Part shown: piece by piece, positions 1-11,186 of the stretch | Position numbering within the stretch: position 1 is the stretch's first letter | Layout of the letters: each line of letters begins with the position of its first letter | NCBI GenBank assembly: GCA_047528275.1 | Contig: CP180023.1 | Span: 682,001-746,000, forward strand | Reading direction: 5' to 3' | Length of the DNA: 64,000 nt | DNA from: G039954875 sp047528275 | Lineage (GTDB): Bacteria; Bacteroidota; Bacteroidia; Flavobacteriales; Blattabacteriaceae | The notes under the pieces: model-generated | Databases searched by the model: none | What the model saw: the letters and a program-made list of their open reading frames with translations, nothing else | What the model was told of the DNA's origin: nothing | Position numbers and translations under genes: made by a program

Positions 1-1285
1 TCTAGTTTCAACACGTTCATTTCTCTTTTCTATAACCAGTTATGGTAAATCAAACTTGATAAAATTTTTGCTTTCAGAATTGTATCATGAGGGGATTCCT
101 AAAACGGATCGAGGCGAAAACGTAAGCGTATTGATCTTTGACATCGACGGAGAATACTTTTGGACCGATTTCAAAGATAGTCCTGGTCTATGTTATGTCA
201 GACAATTTCAAGAACATATCATTTTCTTCAAACTGAGACAACAGAAAAGTAAATATTATAACACTTGGAATGCCGGTGATATCCGTATCGATATGCGCCA
301 ATTATTAGCCCGTTATGTTATTGGGATTTGTATATCAGAAGATATAAAAAATAAATAAAATATCATCAAACTAAATCAATCAGTCATGCAAAATAGTGCG
401 ATTTGCTCTATCTGATCGCCAAAGACAAACTCAATATAGACGATGGAGAGATAGAATAGATTCTCGGTTATCAAAAACTAGAAGATGAAAAGGTAGAAAT
501 CTTCTCTACTAATAGCAACATGTATAACGTCGTTCAACAATTTCACGATCCCAACAGACAACTCTTGAGCGAAACAATAAATGCATTGAAAAACAGACGT
601 TCTCTAGTAATGCATATCAGTATGCTCAGTTCCTTTGCTGGATATAAACTAGTCGGTTTATTAATGCGAATGATTTTTAACTACAATTAAGAAAATTTCA
701 TAAAAAAAACTATCTATCCATGTCATTACTGTCATCGAATAAGGGCAAAGCGCCTTAGGAAAAAAAAACAAAAATCTGTCCATTCGACGAATGCGTCAAG
801 GAGGGGATAAAATACGATTTAAGTACCATTCTAGTACCCTAACAATCTAGATCAATAACACCAGAACTTATTAGTCAATCAGATAATTGTTTTTTTTTCA
901 TCTGTTTTCATTTGAAGGCACAAGTACGCTCAGTAAATACAATTCATACTATTCTAAACCCGTCCCAGAGAATTGCTATATGTGGAGCGCCCTTAAGCAA
1001 CCATTTATCTAACCCGGTTAGGATCTGTAGTTTTGAAGTACTCTATTCCAGTAATGTAAACAAAGACGAACATGCAGAATCCTTTTACAAATCAATTGCA
1101 ATTCAAATCAGAAAAAAAATCTCAAAAACGAAACGAAGTTTTGTCCCAAACGCTTCAAATTGTGTTTAAAAATAGTACGGTTTTTAATGTTGATAGATTT
1201 TCAAACAGTCTAATAGTGATCTACAGTGGGGAACTTTTACAAGGTTCTCGAACAGATAAAATAAATGGATGTATTTAAAGATGAA
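1..1285 (+). pseudogene. Decayed protein-coding block, family not recognised
   Basis: Plus-strand reading gives protein-like pieces broken by stops and frame changes. Bases 56-358 encode about 100 residues with a good mix of hydrophobic, acidic and aromatic residues (for example DIDGEYFWTDFKD). A second piece in another frame at about 410-690 continues in the same style (KLEDEKVEIFSTNSNMYNVV), and a third lies at about 1070-1278. Nothing here is long enough to be an intact gene. The left edge of the window probably cuts the original gene. The composition resembles the decayed block at 57.3-64 kb, but I have no alignment to show they are related. No function is claimed. Confidence 0.4.
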
Positions 1286-2020
1286 TTCAGAAAAGAATAT
1301 CACTAAAATCAGTCGTCCTCGAAATGCTTCTGAGTTGTGAAGTAAGCATTCAAAAAAGAAAACTCCCGGAAATAAGGATTGTCTACTATTATTCTGCTCC
1401 GAAAAAAAATTGGAAGCATGTTTTATGTAATTTAATAAATATATAAGATTAATTAATATTTATTATTATTTATATATGAATATTTTTATATATTTAATAT
1501 TAATAAATGATAACTATTACATGTCATACTTCGTGTCTATTAATTTTTTTCTTTTGTTATGGGCGAGTATGATAACCTATAGGCGAGTGTATATCGGGTT
1601 GAATTATTCATTGAATATCCTATCATGGGTTTTATTCTGTTATTTTTTTTTTCATTTAAAAGTTGTATACTGAATTTTTCTTCATTTTTGATCTTGTATC
1701 ATACGATACTTTTTTTTTAAACACTTCATGTAGTGATAGTATCTATATTTGGGTATCATTTATATTGAATCATTCCATCATGTCCAAGAAAGTAAATTCA
1801 GAACAACTCTCTATATTCTTGAGGTAGTTGCCAGATGGGGGGAGGTTGATAAGGTTCATTATCGGTCACAAACTTTAAATTAGATAACAATTGATCAGAG
1901 AAGATAAAAAGTGATGCCATCGGAAGAGAAATGATACAATGGCTGAGGAAAATTTTAGAGACAATTTATTATAAAAATCTAGTAGTTTTAGAGCGGTTTA
2001 ACTTAGAGAGGTTTATAACT
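1286..2020. other. AT-rich spacer with no gene seen
   Basis: No convincing coding frame, RNA gene or terminator was found. Around 1430-1510 there is an extreme A+T island of short ATTA/TAAT runs, one of many such islands in the window. The short open frame inside 1476-1673 is very rich in Ile, Leu, Phe and Tyr, as expected from translated AT-rich DNA, and is not called as a gene. Confidence 0.4.
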
Positions 2021-3430
2021 ATGATCAATCAGCTATCGATTGGGAATATTTTAATCCCCTTATTGGTGGATTTTTTTTGACAGCGAAAATGACCTTATAT
2101 CGGTGATATACAAGATTAAGATTTGGATCAAGACTATCGGAGAATATCAGATCGTTTCTTCGTGAAAAGACAGGATCCATATCCACTGATATGGATAGAG
2201 AAAGACAAGGTGTCAAGATTGAGATCCCCAACAGGCTCACCGAAAATTTTGCCCCAAGCAATGCCTATAGGGTCAGGATAATAGATATCAACGAATTTTT
2301 CAAACCAGTATGATCCTAATTATCAGATAGTTATTACAGAAAGTTTATACGGAAGAATTGACCATTTATCAAAGCAGAGAATCGGTGGACCAATATTGCC
2401 TCCTATTCCATAGGAGGCATAGGAAGGTGGAGCAGTGATCTATCCGCAGCTCTCATCGAGCCTATCGGTACCATTTATCGATTGGATCGAGTTGAAAGGA
2501 GATGGAAAATATTCAGGCTTCTCATCAAGCAAGTTCTGAGAGTAGGAATTGTAGACTATTCGAATCAAGAGACATATTATCAAGATCAAAAAGTGTTGCT
2601 TTTTTTACCACTGAATTGGTCATAAAGTCATTGAAGGAAAGAGATTTACTGGAATACGAGAAGGATACCCACTTTTTTTCTATTGAGGGGGTCTATCCGA
2701 TTAATTTGCTGTCGAATACGTACAATATCAACAAGATTCAGGAGAAAAAAGTTCTCTAGCGGGACGATCCAATCTATTGAAGCACATCTGGAAAATAAAC
2801 ACATAAAGGAATTCTTTGCCTAGCTTGATGAATTTGAATTTGATCCTGATCGAGTTTATTTTGCTTCGAGCGTCAACAGAATACGTAGCTTCCTTACATC
2901 ATCGCTATGAAAAACTCCATTTTCCTAGTCTAACATTTGGAAAATCTAATCAATACATATACCCAAGTCTTTAGAGATGAGCTTCTTTATCATAGGGTTC
3001 AACTCCGTTGAGGCGACTTGATTCGAGAATCTAATTGGATCGATTACCAACTTAAAGCTTTGGAGTAGATAGACTAGGATGGTTGTAAGAGGCTTTGTCC
3101 TTGGATCTGAGGATGAGAGGTATAGATAATACCATCGACAGGTATACGGTATTGATCGACGATATTCGATTACATGGGAATCCCTTTCCCTCGCTATCAG
3201 GGAGAGGAGCTCACCTTTGATAGGAGTGTTGGTATATTAAAGAATATACAGTATATAAGTTCTAACCCTTCCAACATAAAGATATTAGGACCCTTTGCTT
3301 TTTGAATTTATATGAATGTGGGGCTAAGATTTGTACAATCCCTTATAAGGCAATGAACAAAGAGAAGTACTTTTTGTGTTAGCCTCTGAGGAAAAAGATG
3401 ACTTTGTTCTATTTTAGATATGCTGAGTGA
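2021..3430 (+). pseudogene. Decayed protein-coding block, family not recognised
   Basis: On the plus strand, consecutive stretches in shifting frames read like one eroded protein: ISDRFFVKRQDPYPLIWIEK near 2140-2200, DPNYQIVITESLYGRIDHLS near 2310-2370, PIGTIYRLDRVERRWKIFR near 2464-2520, and LDEFEFDPDRVYFASSVNRI near 2825-2885. Stops (TAG, TAA and TGA) fall between and within them. The spread of about 1.4 kb suggests one gene of roughly 450 codons, or two shorter ones. I could not match the pieces to a family with confidence. The neighbouring urease remnant is on the opposite strand. Confidence 0.4.
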
Positions 3431-4480
3431 AAAGTCAAAGATAAGGATATACTTTTCTTGAATAATTTAATAAAATAATAATAATATAAATATATTACAT
3501 AGTATTATATAAATTAAAAAAATAATTATATCTAATCTAATAACAATATAATATTTGGTAATAGAAAAAGAGAACGGTTATATAGGCATCAATATCGATA
3601 TATATACTGTATAATTATAGGTTTAAAGTAGGATATATATCGAATATTTATATAATGAAGGTATTGGTTTGGCTGGATATAAAATGTTGGTCATTGACAA
3701 ATAAGGCAAGCTTGCTATTGCACCGTTGCAGTCGTCAGGTGCTAGTAGTAGCGGATGGGATAATTTAACCGGATAGGATTTTCAATATTAGAAGTCTCTT
3801 GAATGACTCATATCAAAGGAAAATAAATTCGAAATGACTATAGGACTTCTTTGATCCTTCAAATAGTCGGGATAGATATGGATGGTATATATAATAAGAA
3901 ATATGGGCAATCTATCATTAAAAACGTTGATTTATACCTTATCAAGTTCAGTATATTTTTTTTTGGGAAATGAAGTTACTGAATCAGTACGAGATTTTTC
4001 ATTTGAGATAGGAGAGTTTAGTTATTGGTCTTCGGGTTTGATCTTCATGATAGATTATTCCCCACCCTTTTAGGAGTTGTATGCTGTTTAAAGGGGTTTC
4101 TGGGAAAAGTCCTTACTATATATATTCTTCAAGTGATATTAAAATTAAACAATCTAAGATAGTCTATCTTAAAAAAGGCTCAACGATAAAACTTGATTTA
4201 AGGTCAGAAATCTCCAGAGTATAAATTTTGATCATTTCAAAATGAAAATTATAAGGAGAGACGTTTATTTATCTTTATCTAAATTGGTATTTTGAGACTC
4301 TACTTTTTTTTGTATAAATACTCTGTAGAGGGTGTTTTTTTTTGGGGGGGGTCCTTTTGTAAGGATAAGCCGATTGATGAATGTAAATAGAGATTCTTAT
4401 CCCTTGGTTAGTATTTATTTAGAAAGGATGTAAATTTTAAAACGATAAAGGTAAATTCAATATCTAAACTTAATTTCGTC
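3431..4480. other. Spacer, very AT-rich at its left end
   Basis: Bases 3465-3620 are almost entirely A and T, with many ATAAT/TTATT runs. The rest holds only short open frames, the longest being 63 codons at 3882-4073. These lack a start context or recognisable motifs. It lies beyond the 3' end of the dead urease operon and may contain further erased genes, but nothing can be named. Confidence 0.35.
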
Positions 4481-4483
4481 TTT

Positions 4484-4514
4484 AAAAAGGCTTTTAATAG
4501 AGCCTTTTTTTATT
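4484..4514. terminator. Rho-independent terminator, downstream of ureC
   Basis: A perfect 9-bp inverted repeat, AAAAAGGCT (4484-4492) and AGCCTTTTT (4501-4509), is separated by an 8-base loop. A T-rich run follows on the plus side (TTTTTTTATTTTT) and a shorter T run on the minus side. It starts about 20 bases beyond the ureC stop codon (4531-4533, minus strand), so it was probably the end of the urease transcript. It could work in both directions. Confidence 0.7.
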
Positions 4515-4530
4515 TTTCTAGAAAGAATAA

Positions 4531-6255
4531 TTAGAACAAAAAATACCGTTGTGCTAATGGTAAAGTCATTGAAGGACCTGAGATGAGCCTTTCGTCGTTG
4601 ATATATATGCTGTGTGTCTTTGAGTCTACACGAATTTCAGGAATCTCGCCATTGAGGATGAGGCCCTTTTTAGAAAACTTACGACAACCTTTCAATGCTT
4701 TGATTTATTTTTTCATTCCGAATATCTCAATCGAGCTCTTATCTATTGCGCGTTATGAGACAAATACAGTACTCAATCTTGGCATGTTGTATACAAAGAT
4801 CGGGGGTAGATAAATGATTCTGATGTGGGTATGGTCGTATTTGGTCTCCCATACCCACTGTAGGGATCAGATCACTTTTGAGTACGAATTCAGGTTTAGC
4901 CTCAAAAGAAAGCCGGTTTTCATAGTACTAGGTGAACCATCTTTCCACTTTGATCGATCCGACCTGGTCGGCAACTCCATGGGTAATAGTTGGGTTGATT
5001 GTGTACTTGGCTACGTAACGTTTCACCATGTGAAGTTCTTTGAAGTACTGTCACTATCCAGTTTACCGCATTCCATTTCCATCTTATCGGCTATCTTCCA
5101 AGTATATCTAACCACCTCTCCAATGCCCACCATCGTCTGAGCATCTGAGTTGGTCATACTGATGGTCCCGATGTCGTGTATGATCCCTTCAGCGGTAAAA
5201 TGGTCTCGGACCGTATACAGGATTGTGCGAAGGCAACATTTTCAGGGATTTTTGGATACAAGTGGTGTGGAAGATCATCACATGTTGAGGTGTTCATCTA
5301 CAGTACTAATTGCGTAAATCATGTTTTGTGTTGGTCGATGAAGGTATTATGTTTGACATTGAGACCATTTTAAGTAAGTTGGGGGCATGTCCGTCTCCAG
5401 CTCTTTCAGTGTAATAAGTGTGAATTACACGGCCATCGAACGTTTTGATGCTGTCCTCGGCATATCCTCCTTCGTTGAATGTGTCTGTGTGAATGTTTAC
5501 CTATACGTCGAGCGTCTCGGCTACTCTAAATATTTCTCGATCACATAGGGGGTACTACTTCAGTCTTCATTAATTTTGAGTCCACCTGCCACCAGTTTCC
5601 ACCTGTTCGATTAGAGATTTCTGTACGAGAGCTGTTTCCACGATCCAGAAAGACCAGGTTGATCTTGGCGTGTTCGGTGGCTTTGAGTATCTGTTGAATA
5701 TTCCAAAATCCAGAGGTGCAATTAGTCGCTAGGGTACCTGTAGCTGGTCTGATTCACCATCGATGATGGTGGTTCCTCGTAGTGCAGCACCTGCTGTACA
5801 GGGTCACATCAAACAGTTGAGGGTAGATGTGTGTAGTACACATCACTATCTATGCATCCACCTGTGATGATCTTGTTCTCAACTGAGACCACCTCAGTAT
5901 CTACACCAATGTAGATACCTGGTGTGATGCCGTCCATCGTATAGGGGGGCTACCTTTACCGATATAGATAATCAGGACCGTATTTGATGCCGATATCGGC
6001 CTTAATGATACCCCAGTACCAATAATGATTACGTTGATAATCAATAGATCGAAAACGCCTTCATCTTGCGGGTGGATATAGGGGTTAGCCCATTCCATCA
6101 CGGATAGTTTTACCACCTCCGAATAGCTATTCGTCCCCGTAAACGGTATAGTCTTTTTTGATTTCAATCCAAAGGGAAGTATCTCCCAGGCGTACTTTGT
6201 CACCAGTGGTCGCTCCGTACATATCGGTATAGGTTTTTCGGTTGATAGTTTTCAT
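4531..6255 (-). pseudogene. ureC: Urease alpha subunit (UreC), decayed
   Basis: Read from ATG at 6255 towards 4531, the minus strand follows the urease catalytic subunit almost from end to end, with many stops and frame changes. Recognisable pieces in order: an N-terminus TTGDKVRLGDTSLWIEI, then DYTVYGDE, then FGGGKTIRDGMG (TAG follows the YGDE glutamate), then MDGITPGIYIGVDTEVVS, then an early middle segment KINED. The C-terminus ends DERLISGPSMTLPLAQRYFLF just before TAA. The span of 1725 bp equals the usual length of about 570 codons, so decay has been by point mutation and small indels, not large deletion. The start overlaps the ureAB stop by ATGA. An intact UreC would hold the two-nickel centre that hydrolyses urea to ammonia and carbamate; this copy cannot. 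Confidence 0.9.
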
Positions 6256-6873
6256 GTTGTTATTTTTTTGTTGCTTTTACCTGAGAATCCATAGATTTCT
6301 TTTCTACCTCCTATCATCACTAAGATGACTTCTTTGCTTTTGATCGGTTCTATGTGGATATAAGTTCCTGAAGCGATATCTAGGCGATAGCCTTCGCTAC
6401 CTTTTTAATCAAATTGAAGGGTTGCCATTGCTCTCGTAAAAGTGAAAGTGTGAACCCCATCGGACGACTGCCGATATTGATAAGCTTTCTAGTGGTGCGC
6501 TGCTGATAGGGAAGTAGGTAAATTTCTGAGTCGATCAATTCGTAACTCCCTCTGGTATGATTTCTGATTTTCTTTCTACGGCATTATGTACGGTAACGAA
6601 TTTTGTCCCATCGGGGAAAGTGCCCTCTTCTTGTACCTCGTTGAGTAATTTGGGTACACCGTCCATGATTTGATTTATCTTGAGGAGGTGACTGGATTTT
6701 TCCATAAATTGAGCTACGGTTTTATCCTCGCGTGCACTTTTCATCACATAGTGGGTGATCAGGTTGATGCATTTAGGATGATTGAGTTTTATCCTTTGAT
6801 TGAGATGTTTTTGTTCTACTTCTACTTCCAGATGAAGTAATAATTTTCTTTTTTTATACTGAGTTAAATACAT
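6252..6873 (-). pseudogene. ureA: Urease gamma-beta fusion (UreAB), decayed in the beta part
   Basis: The first 100 or so codons from ATG 6873 form an open gamma subunit, with LNHPKCINLITHYVMKSARE, MDGVPKLLNEVQEEGTFPDG and TKFVTVHN. The frame runs on through KSEIIPEGV, which matches the IIPGEV start of a beta subunit, so the gene was probably a gamma-beta fusion as in Helicobacter UreA. It then meets a stop at 6535. In other frames the beta part is still legible: GSHFHFYESNG near 6440, and YRLDIASGTYIHIEPIKSKE then VMIGGRKEIYGFSG ending in TGA at 6252. At least two frameshifts and two stops separate the pieces. The stop overlaps the ureC start (ATGA), showing the old operon. No urease accessory gene (ureD, E, F or G) was found nearby. 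Confidence 0.9.
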
Positions 6874-7054
6874 AATAAAGTGAATTGATTTATGTTATAT
6901 CAATAGGTATTTACTGTAATTATAATAAATAAAATTATTATATATATAGGATAGAGGAATTAAAATTTTTATAATAAGTGTTAGGCAATGGATTTTATAT
7001 AGGGAGATTTCATTATTTTAGCAAAAGGTCTTATATTTGCCATCACAACATACC

Positions 7055-7125
<71 letters not shown>

Positions 7126-7157
7126 CAAGAAAGTAGCAGGAATTATCATATGTCAAA

Positions 7158-7189
7158 GGAGGCTATTCCAAAAAAATAGTCTTCTTTTT
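7158..7189 (+). terminator. Rho-independent terminator of tRNA-fMet
   Basis: A 10-bp stem, GGAGGCTATT (7158-7167) with AATAGTCTTC (7175-7184) including two G-T pairs, closes a 7-base loop and is followed by TTTTT. It lies 33 bases after the tRNA, as expected for a single-gene tRNA transcript. Confidence 0.8.
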
Positions 7190-9930
7190 GTTTAATATAA
7201 ACATTAATCCAATTTGAGAGAAGATCTTAAAAGTGGTATTTCAGCGCGATGAAGTAATTACTTAGGTTGGTAGGGTTCACAGAGAGGATCCTGTAAGATT
7301 GATATTCGAGTTGGATTAGTAAGTTGTCTTCGTATAGGTTGATTTGGATGTTTTTCTATCGGTATCCTACAGTGACTTTTAGTCATAGTATAAACTGGCG
7401 GTTCGGGTCTTGGATCATCATGATTGTAATTGTATTTGACTATTTTTCTTTATTGACTTCTTGTATTCATTGTTTTCTGGTGTAATAATCCTCTAATCCG
7501 AATGGTAGGTTTTTAAAAATTCCTTTCGAAAGGGTGTAGTGTATCCAGAGTTTTTTGAGATATTAAGGAATATTAAATGGAGTTGAGTTTTCGATGATTT
7601 ACCTTACTTGTCTCGATAAAATTTTTGGTATTAAAAGTGTTAGTATATGATACGTATAGGTTAAGGTTTTTAATGGAGCTATATATCGGTCATATTGCTT
7701 TATATGAAAGTTGATCTCTTATTTATCATAAAATTAGAGGATAAAAAAACGGATTTAAAAGAAACGGTATTTATTATTATATATTATGTACCCTTATGTT
7801 TTACTGGTACGTAACTATTGGTAATATAAAAAATCTTCCTAAAGCTACTGTTGTGAGCAAAAGTAATACGATAGATTTATCGTATGGGTAGTGCTCCGCC
7901 TGTATCACTATCAGAAGTGTGTGGATAAATTGAAGTAGTGTAGCTGCATTCAAAGATAACATAAAAAAAACGTACCGAAAAGTAACCCTATTTTATTTTC
8001 ATAATTCTTATTAATTTCCAATGTTTGGCGCTTGCAATGTTTTATACCCTTTGTCTCCTTCGAACTTGTACTGTATCGTGTATACTTCTGTATTTGACGA
8101 TAAGTTATAAGGTGTAGCAGTAGAGAGTATTTCTTCTTTGTAGAAGAACTCCGTCTTGGGATAAAACGCGAATTTTTATTATTATAATAATATTGAAAAA
8201 TATTTAATATTCTTATCACAAGAAGATTTTTTTGTATTGTTTTGATGACCTTCAATTATATTGAAGTCTCTTCTTTTTCTTCTTCTTGTATTAGTTGGTT
8301 CATCATAGTAAATGTTATATACTTTTATATCTCCTTTTTCCGGTATGGTTACAGCAATAGATTGTCCTTGTATCCAATTATTGTGGAGCCTTTCCTTTCC
8401 TTTCCTCTTTTAGGGAAAAAGGGATTGCACTCCTAGACCTTTTTTGTTGCAGTACTTGGATATTGTTGGCGTCAGCAGTGTCATTGGCCCATGATAGAGA
8501 TGATGAATTTTATAGACTTCTTTTTACAAGAACGGATAATCAGGTTGGTGTAGAGGAGTCTTTTACTGTCTTCTTGGGTGTATTTGTCTTTTTTTGTACG
8601 GTGTAGAATGTATTTTTCTCAGCATCATGGAAGGGTTGTCCTGCTTCTTCTTCTGTAAATTCCTCATCTTTTACTGCATCTGTTGCAAATATGTAAACCC
8701 TCTTATTTCCGAAACCCAGACATAGTTTGTCATAGTCCGTAGGACTATTTATGTTATAACTTGACTTCGAAAAAGTTTTGGCTTGATCATATGATGAGTG
8801 AAGATAATTTTTTCCATTTTATGATCTTCATATACATAATTTTCTTAGACGAACGTAAAGTGTATCAAGATCTCCTGTTGGTATACTGTTGAGTAAGGAT
8901 TATATATAATATGAAGTCATATAGAATCTCTTGACTTACTCCTTGCTTATTTTCTTTTAAGGATAATGATTATTTTCAAATTTCCCTTTATTTTTTTATC
9001 TCCAAAAGATCTAAGTTGCTTGTTGTAGGATTTCCAAAGAGAAAAACTATTTACTCCAGTCATCTGAATTCTCCTTTATGAAATAGTCATTTCCAATGAT
9101 GTTTTTAACAGGTTGGCGCCCTCTATTTTTATTCTCTATATACTCTATGGTGTTCTTACTTAGGCCTGTATTTTTCAGACCCTAGTCTTCAATTTTATAA
9201 ACTCCAGCGATAGGTACACCGGATACTGAGAATTTGTTGTTTTCCAACTTTACATCATCAGGTTTAATGAAATAAGCTTTGGTAGCTTCAAATATATTTT
9301 TTGTGTTTTGATATAATGTCTTATTGATCTGTTTGCCTTTGACTCCCATTCCTAACTTGAGAGGTAGCTTATTCAAGCTCTTGGAATGTTTTTTCAGCAT
9401 TGTATTCAAACTGATTGGCATTATTATAGAAATTGTATGCTAGATTTTTCTTAGGATCCATAAGCTTCGTTGAATGGTTAAGAAACAAATTGTATAATTA
9501 CCTTTAGGATCGGGGTATTCAACGGTAGCTGGTCTATTGATGTTTTATTGCTCTTTGAGAATTGTTTTGGTTATTGGTCCTCGGGTTTGTAACGTAGAAT
9601 CACATTTCTACCGCTGTTTGCAATAACTTTTTTTTGGTATAAGGCCTTTTTAATTTAAGGTTTTCACAGATGTTTATTTTACCTTTTTTCTACCTCAAGA
9701 CCATATTTGGAGTAGACTAAATCTTCATCGTAGATATTTACAAAAGTGTTATTTTTCACAGTTATCCTCGACTGCTATTGTGACGGTATCGATCATGCCA
9801 CTAGGAGATAACTTAGGGGGATATGAAGAATTTTATTTTTATATGTCAATTTGTTTGAGATGAACAATAGAGCTTTAAATTAAAAGCAGGACAATAAAAG
9901 TATATTTTTTTATAACATAAAAAATTATAC
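7190..9930 (-). pseudogene. Decayed protein-coding region, family not recognised
   Basis: Protein-like pieces appear on the minus strand. The longest open one, 9182-9421 (79 codons), contains YFIKPDDVKLENNKFSVSG and ends VPIAGVYKIED before TAG. The text continues in the same frame past that stop (LKNTGLSKNTIEYIENKNRG). Further down, at about 8640-8760, another frame gives LCLGFGNKRVYIFATDAVKD. A different frame at 9560-9720 gives LVYSKYGLEVEKR and NVILRYKPED. The region was probably one or two genes of the clpX strand orientation, but I cannot name a family. The first part (7190-7950) holds nothing I can read. Confidence 0.4.
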
Positions 9931-9935
9931 CTTAT

Positions 9936-11180
9936 TTAAGATGCTTTACCGTATATGATAGATTCGAAGTTTTGAGTTTTTTGCATTGCAAGTGACTTAT
10001 CTAACGTTAAGAGATCTCCTAAATCGTCTGAATCGAACATGAAGTCTTTAAAAATCTCTTCACAAAGACTGCGTAACCCTCTTGCGCCTAAACCGAGTGT
10101 CATAGCTTTCTGGACAATGACGTCTAGGGCTTCATCAGTAACATTTAAGGTGATCTGATCCAACTCAAATAATTTTTTGTATTGCTTAATCAATGCGTTT
10201 TTAGGTTCTATCATGATCTTTTTCAAATCTTTTTCGTCTAAAGGAGTCAGGTGTGTGATCACTGGTAAGCGACCGATGAGTTCAGGGATTAGACCAAAAG
10301 TGCGAACATCTTGTGTTGTGACGAAATGTAAGAGGTCTTTTTCATCAATCTTTTCTCGGACTTGGTTTTGATAACCAATAGCTGATAAATTTAACCGACT
10401 AGCGATGATCTTCTCTAACCCATCAAATGCCCCTCCAGCTATGAATAAGATATTTTGGGTATTAATTGGTATCATCTTTTGATCGGGATGTTTACGCCCT
10501 CCTTGTGGCGGCACATTAACTACTGAACTCTCCAATATCTTAAGCAAACCTTGTTGTACCCCTTCACCTGAGACATCTCGAGTGATGGAAGGATTATCTC
10601 CTTTGCGGGAGATCTTGTCTATTTCATCGATGAATATGATACCGTGTTCGGCAGCAACTATATCATAACTAGCCGCTTGTAGGAGTCTCGTTAGGATGCT
10701 CTCGACATCTTCGCCTACGTACCCTGCTTCGGTAAGCACCGTAGCATCTGCTATAGTAAAGGGTAGGTTTAAAAATTTGGAAATACTCCTAGCAAGTAAT
10801 GTCTTTCCGGTACCAGTAGGCCCGATTATCAATACATTGGATTTTTCTATTTTGATCTCATCTTCTTCTTGATTTGATGGAGTATGTATGCGTTTGTAAT
10901 GGTTATATACCGCTACGGCAAGGGTTTTTTTAGCATCTTCTTGTCCGATGACATATTGGTCTAGAAACCCCTTAATCTCTTTGGGTTTTTTCAAGATGAA
11001 GGCAGATGTTTCTGTGGAATCATTTTTTGTAAAATTGTTTTTAGGAGTAGATTCTTCATTAATCATGTGATGGGCTTGCTCTATACAATAGTCACAGATA
11101 TGGCTATTGACCCCTGCAACAAGTAGAGTCACTTCACTTTTGTTACGTCCACAGAAGGCACATTGCAATTCTATTTCCAT
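9936..11180 (-). CDS. clpX: ATP-dependent protease ATP-binding subunit ClpX
   Basis: The product of 414 residues is a full-length ClpX, the AAA+ unfoldase that feeds tagged proteins into ClpP. The N-terminal zinc-binding domain has Cys7, Cys10, Cys29 and Cys32 in the CxxC...CxxC form. Walker A is GPTGTGKT (120-127), Walker B is IIFIDEIDK (about 183-191), and the ClpX signature DVSGEGVQQGLLKILE follows. ATG 11180 is the natural start because the zinc domain begins six residues later. It shares strand with clpP and tig, but a decayed 1.5-kb stretch now separates it from clpP, so it probably has its own promoter. No damage is visible. Confidence 0.98.
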   Translation of the reverse strand: MEIELQCAFCGRNKSEVTLLVAGVNSHICDYCIEQAHHMINEESTPKNNFTKNDSTETSAFILKKPKEIKGFLDQYVIGQEDAKKTLAVAVYNHYKRIHTPSNQEEDEIKIEKSNVLIIGPTGTGKTLLARSISKFLNLPFTIADATVLTEAGYVGEDVESILTRLLQAASYDIVAAEHGIIFIDEIDKISRKGDNPSITRDVSGEGVQQGLLKILESSVVNVPPQGGRKHPDQKMIPINTQNILFIAGGAFDGLEKIIASRLNLSAIGYQNQVREKIDEKDLLHFVTTQDVRTFGLIPELIGRLPVITHLTPLDEKDLKKIMIEPKNALIKQYKKLFELDQITLNVTDEALDVIVQKAMTLGLGARGLRSLCEEIFKDFMFDSDDLGDLLTLDKSLAMQKTQNFESIIYGKAS

Positions 11181-11186
11181 ATGAAA

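Noticed and set aside
1476..1673. Small membrane protein gene
   Set aside because: Its hydrophobicity is what translated A+T-rich DNA gives; no ribosome-binding site or conserved neighbour.
4531..6255. Reassigned stop codons (for example TAG read as an amino acid) as the reason for so many internal stops
   Set aside because: All three stop codons occur inside the remnants and frame changes are just as common, while the intact genes use the standard code throughout. Decay explains it better.
6535..6873. A functional stand-alone urease gamma subunit
   Set aside because: The frame is open, but beta and alpha partners are destroyed and the frame continues into beta text, so it is a surviving piece of a dead gene.
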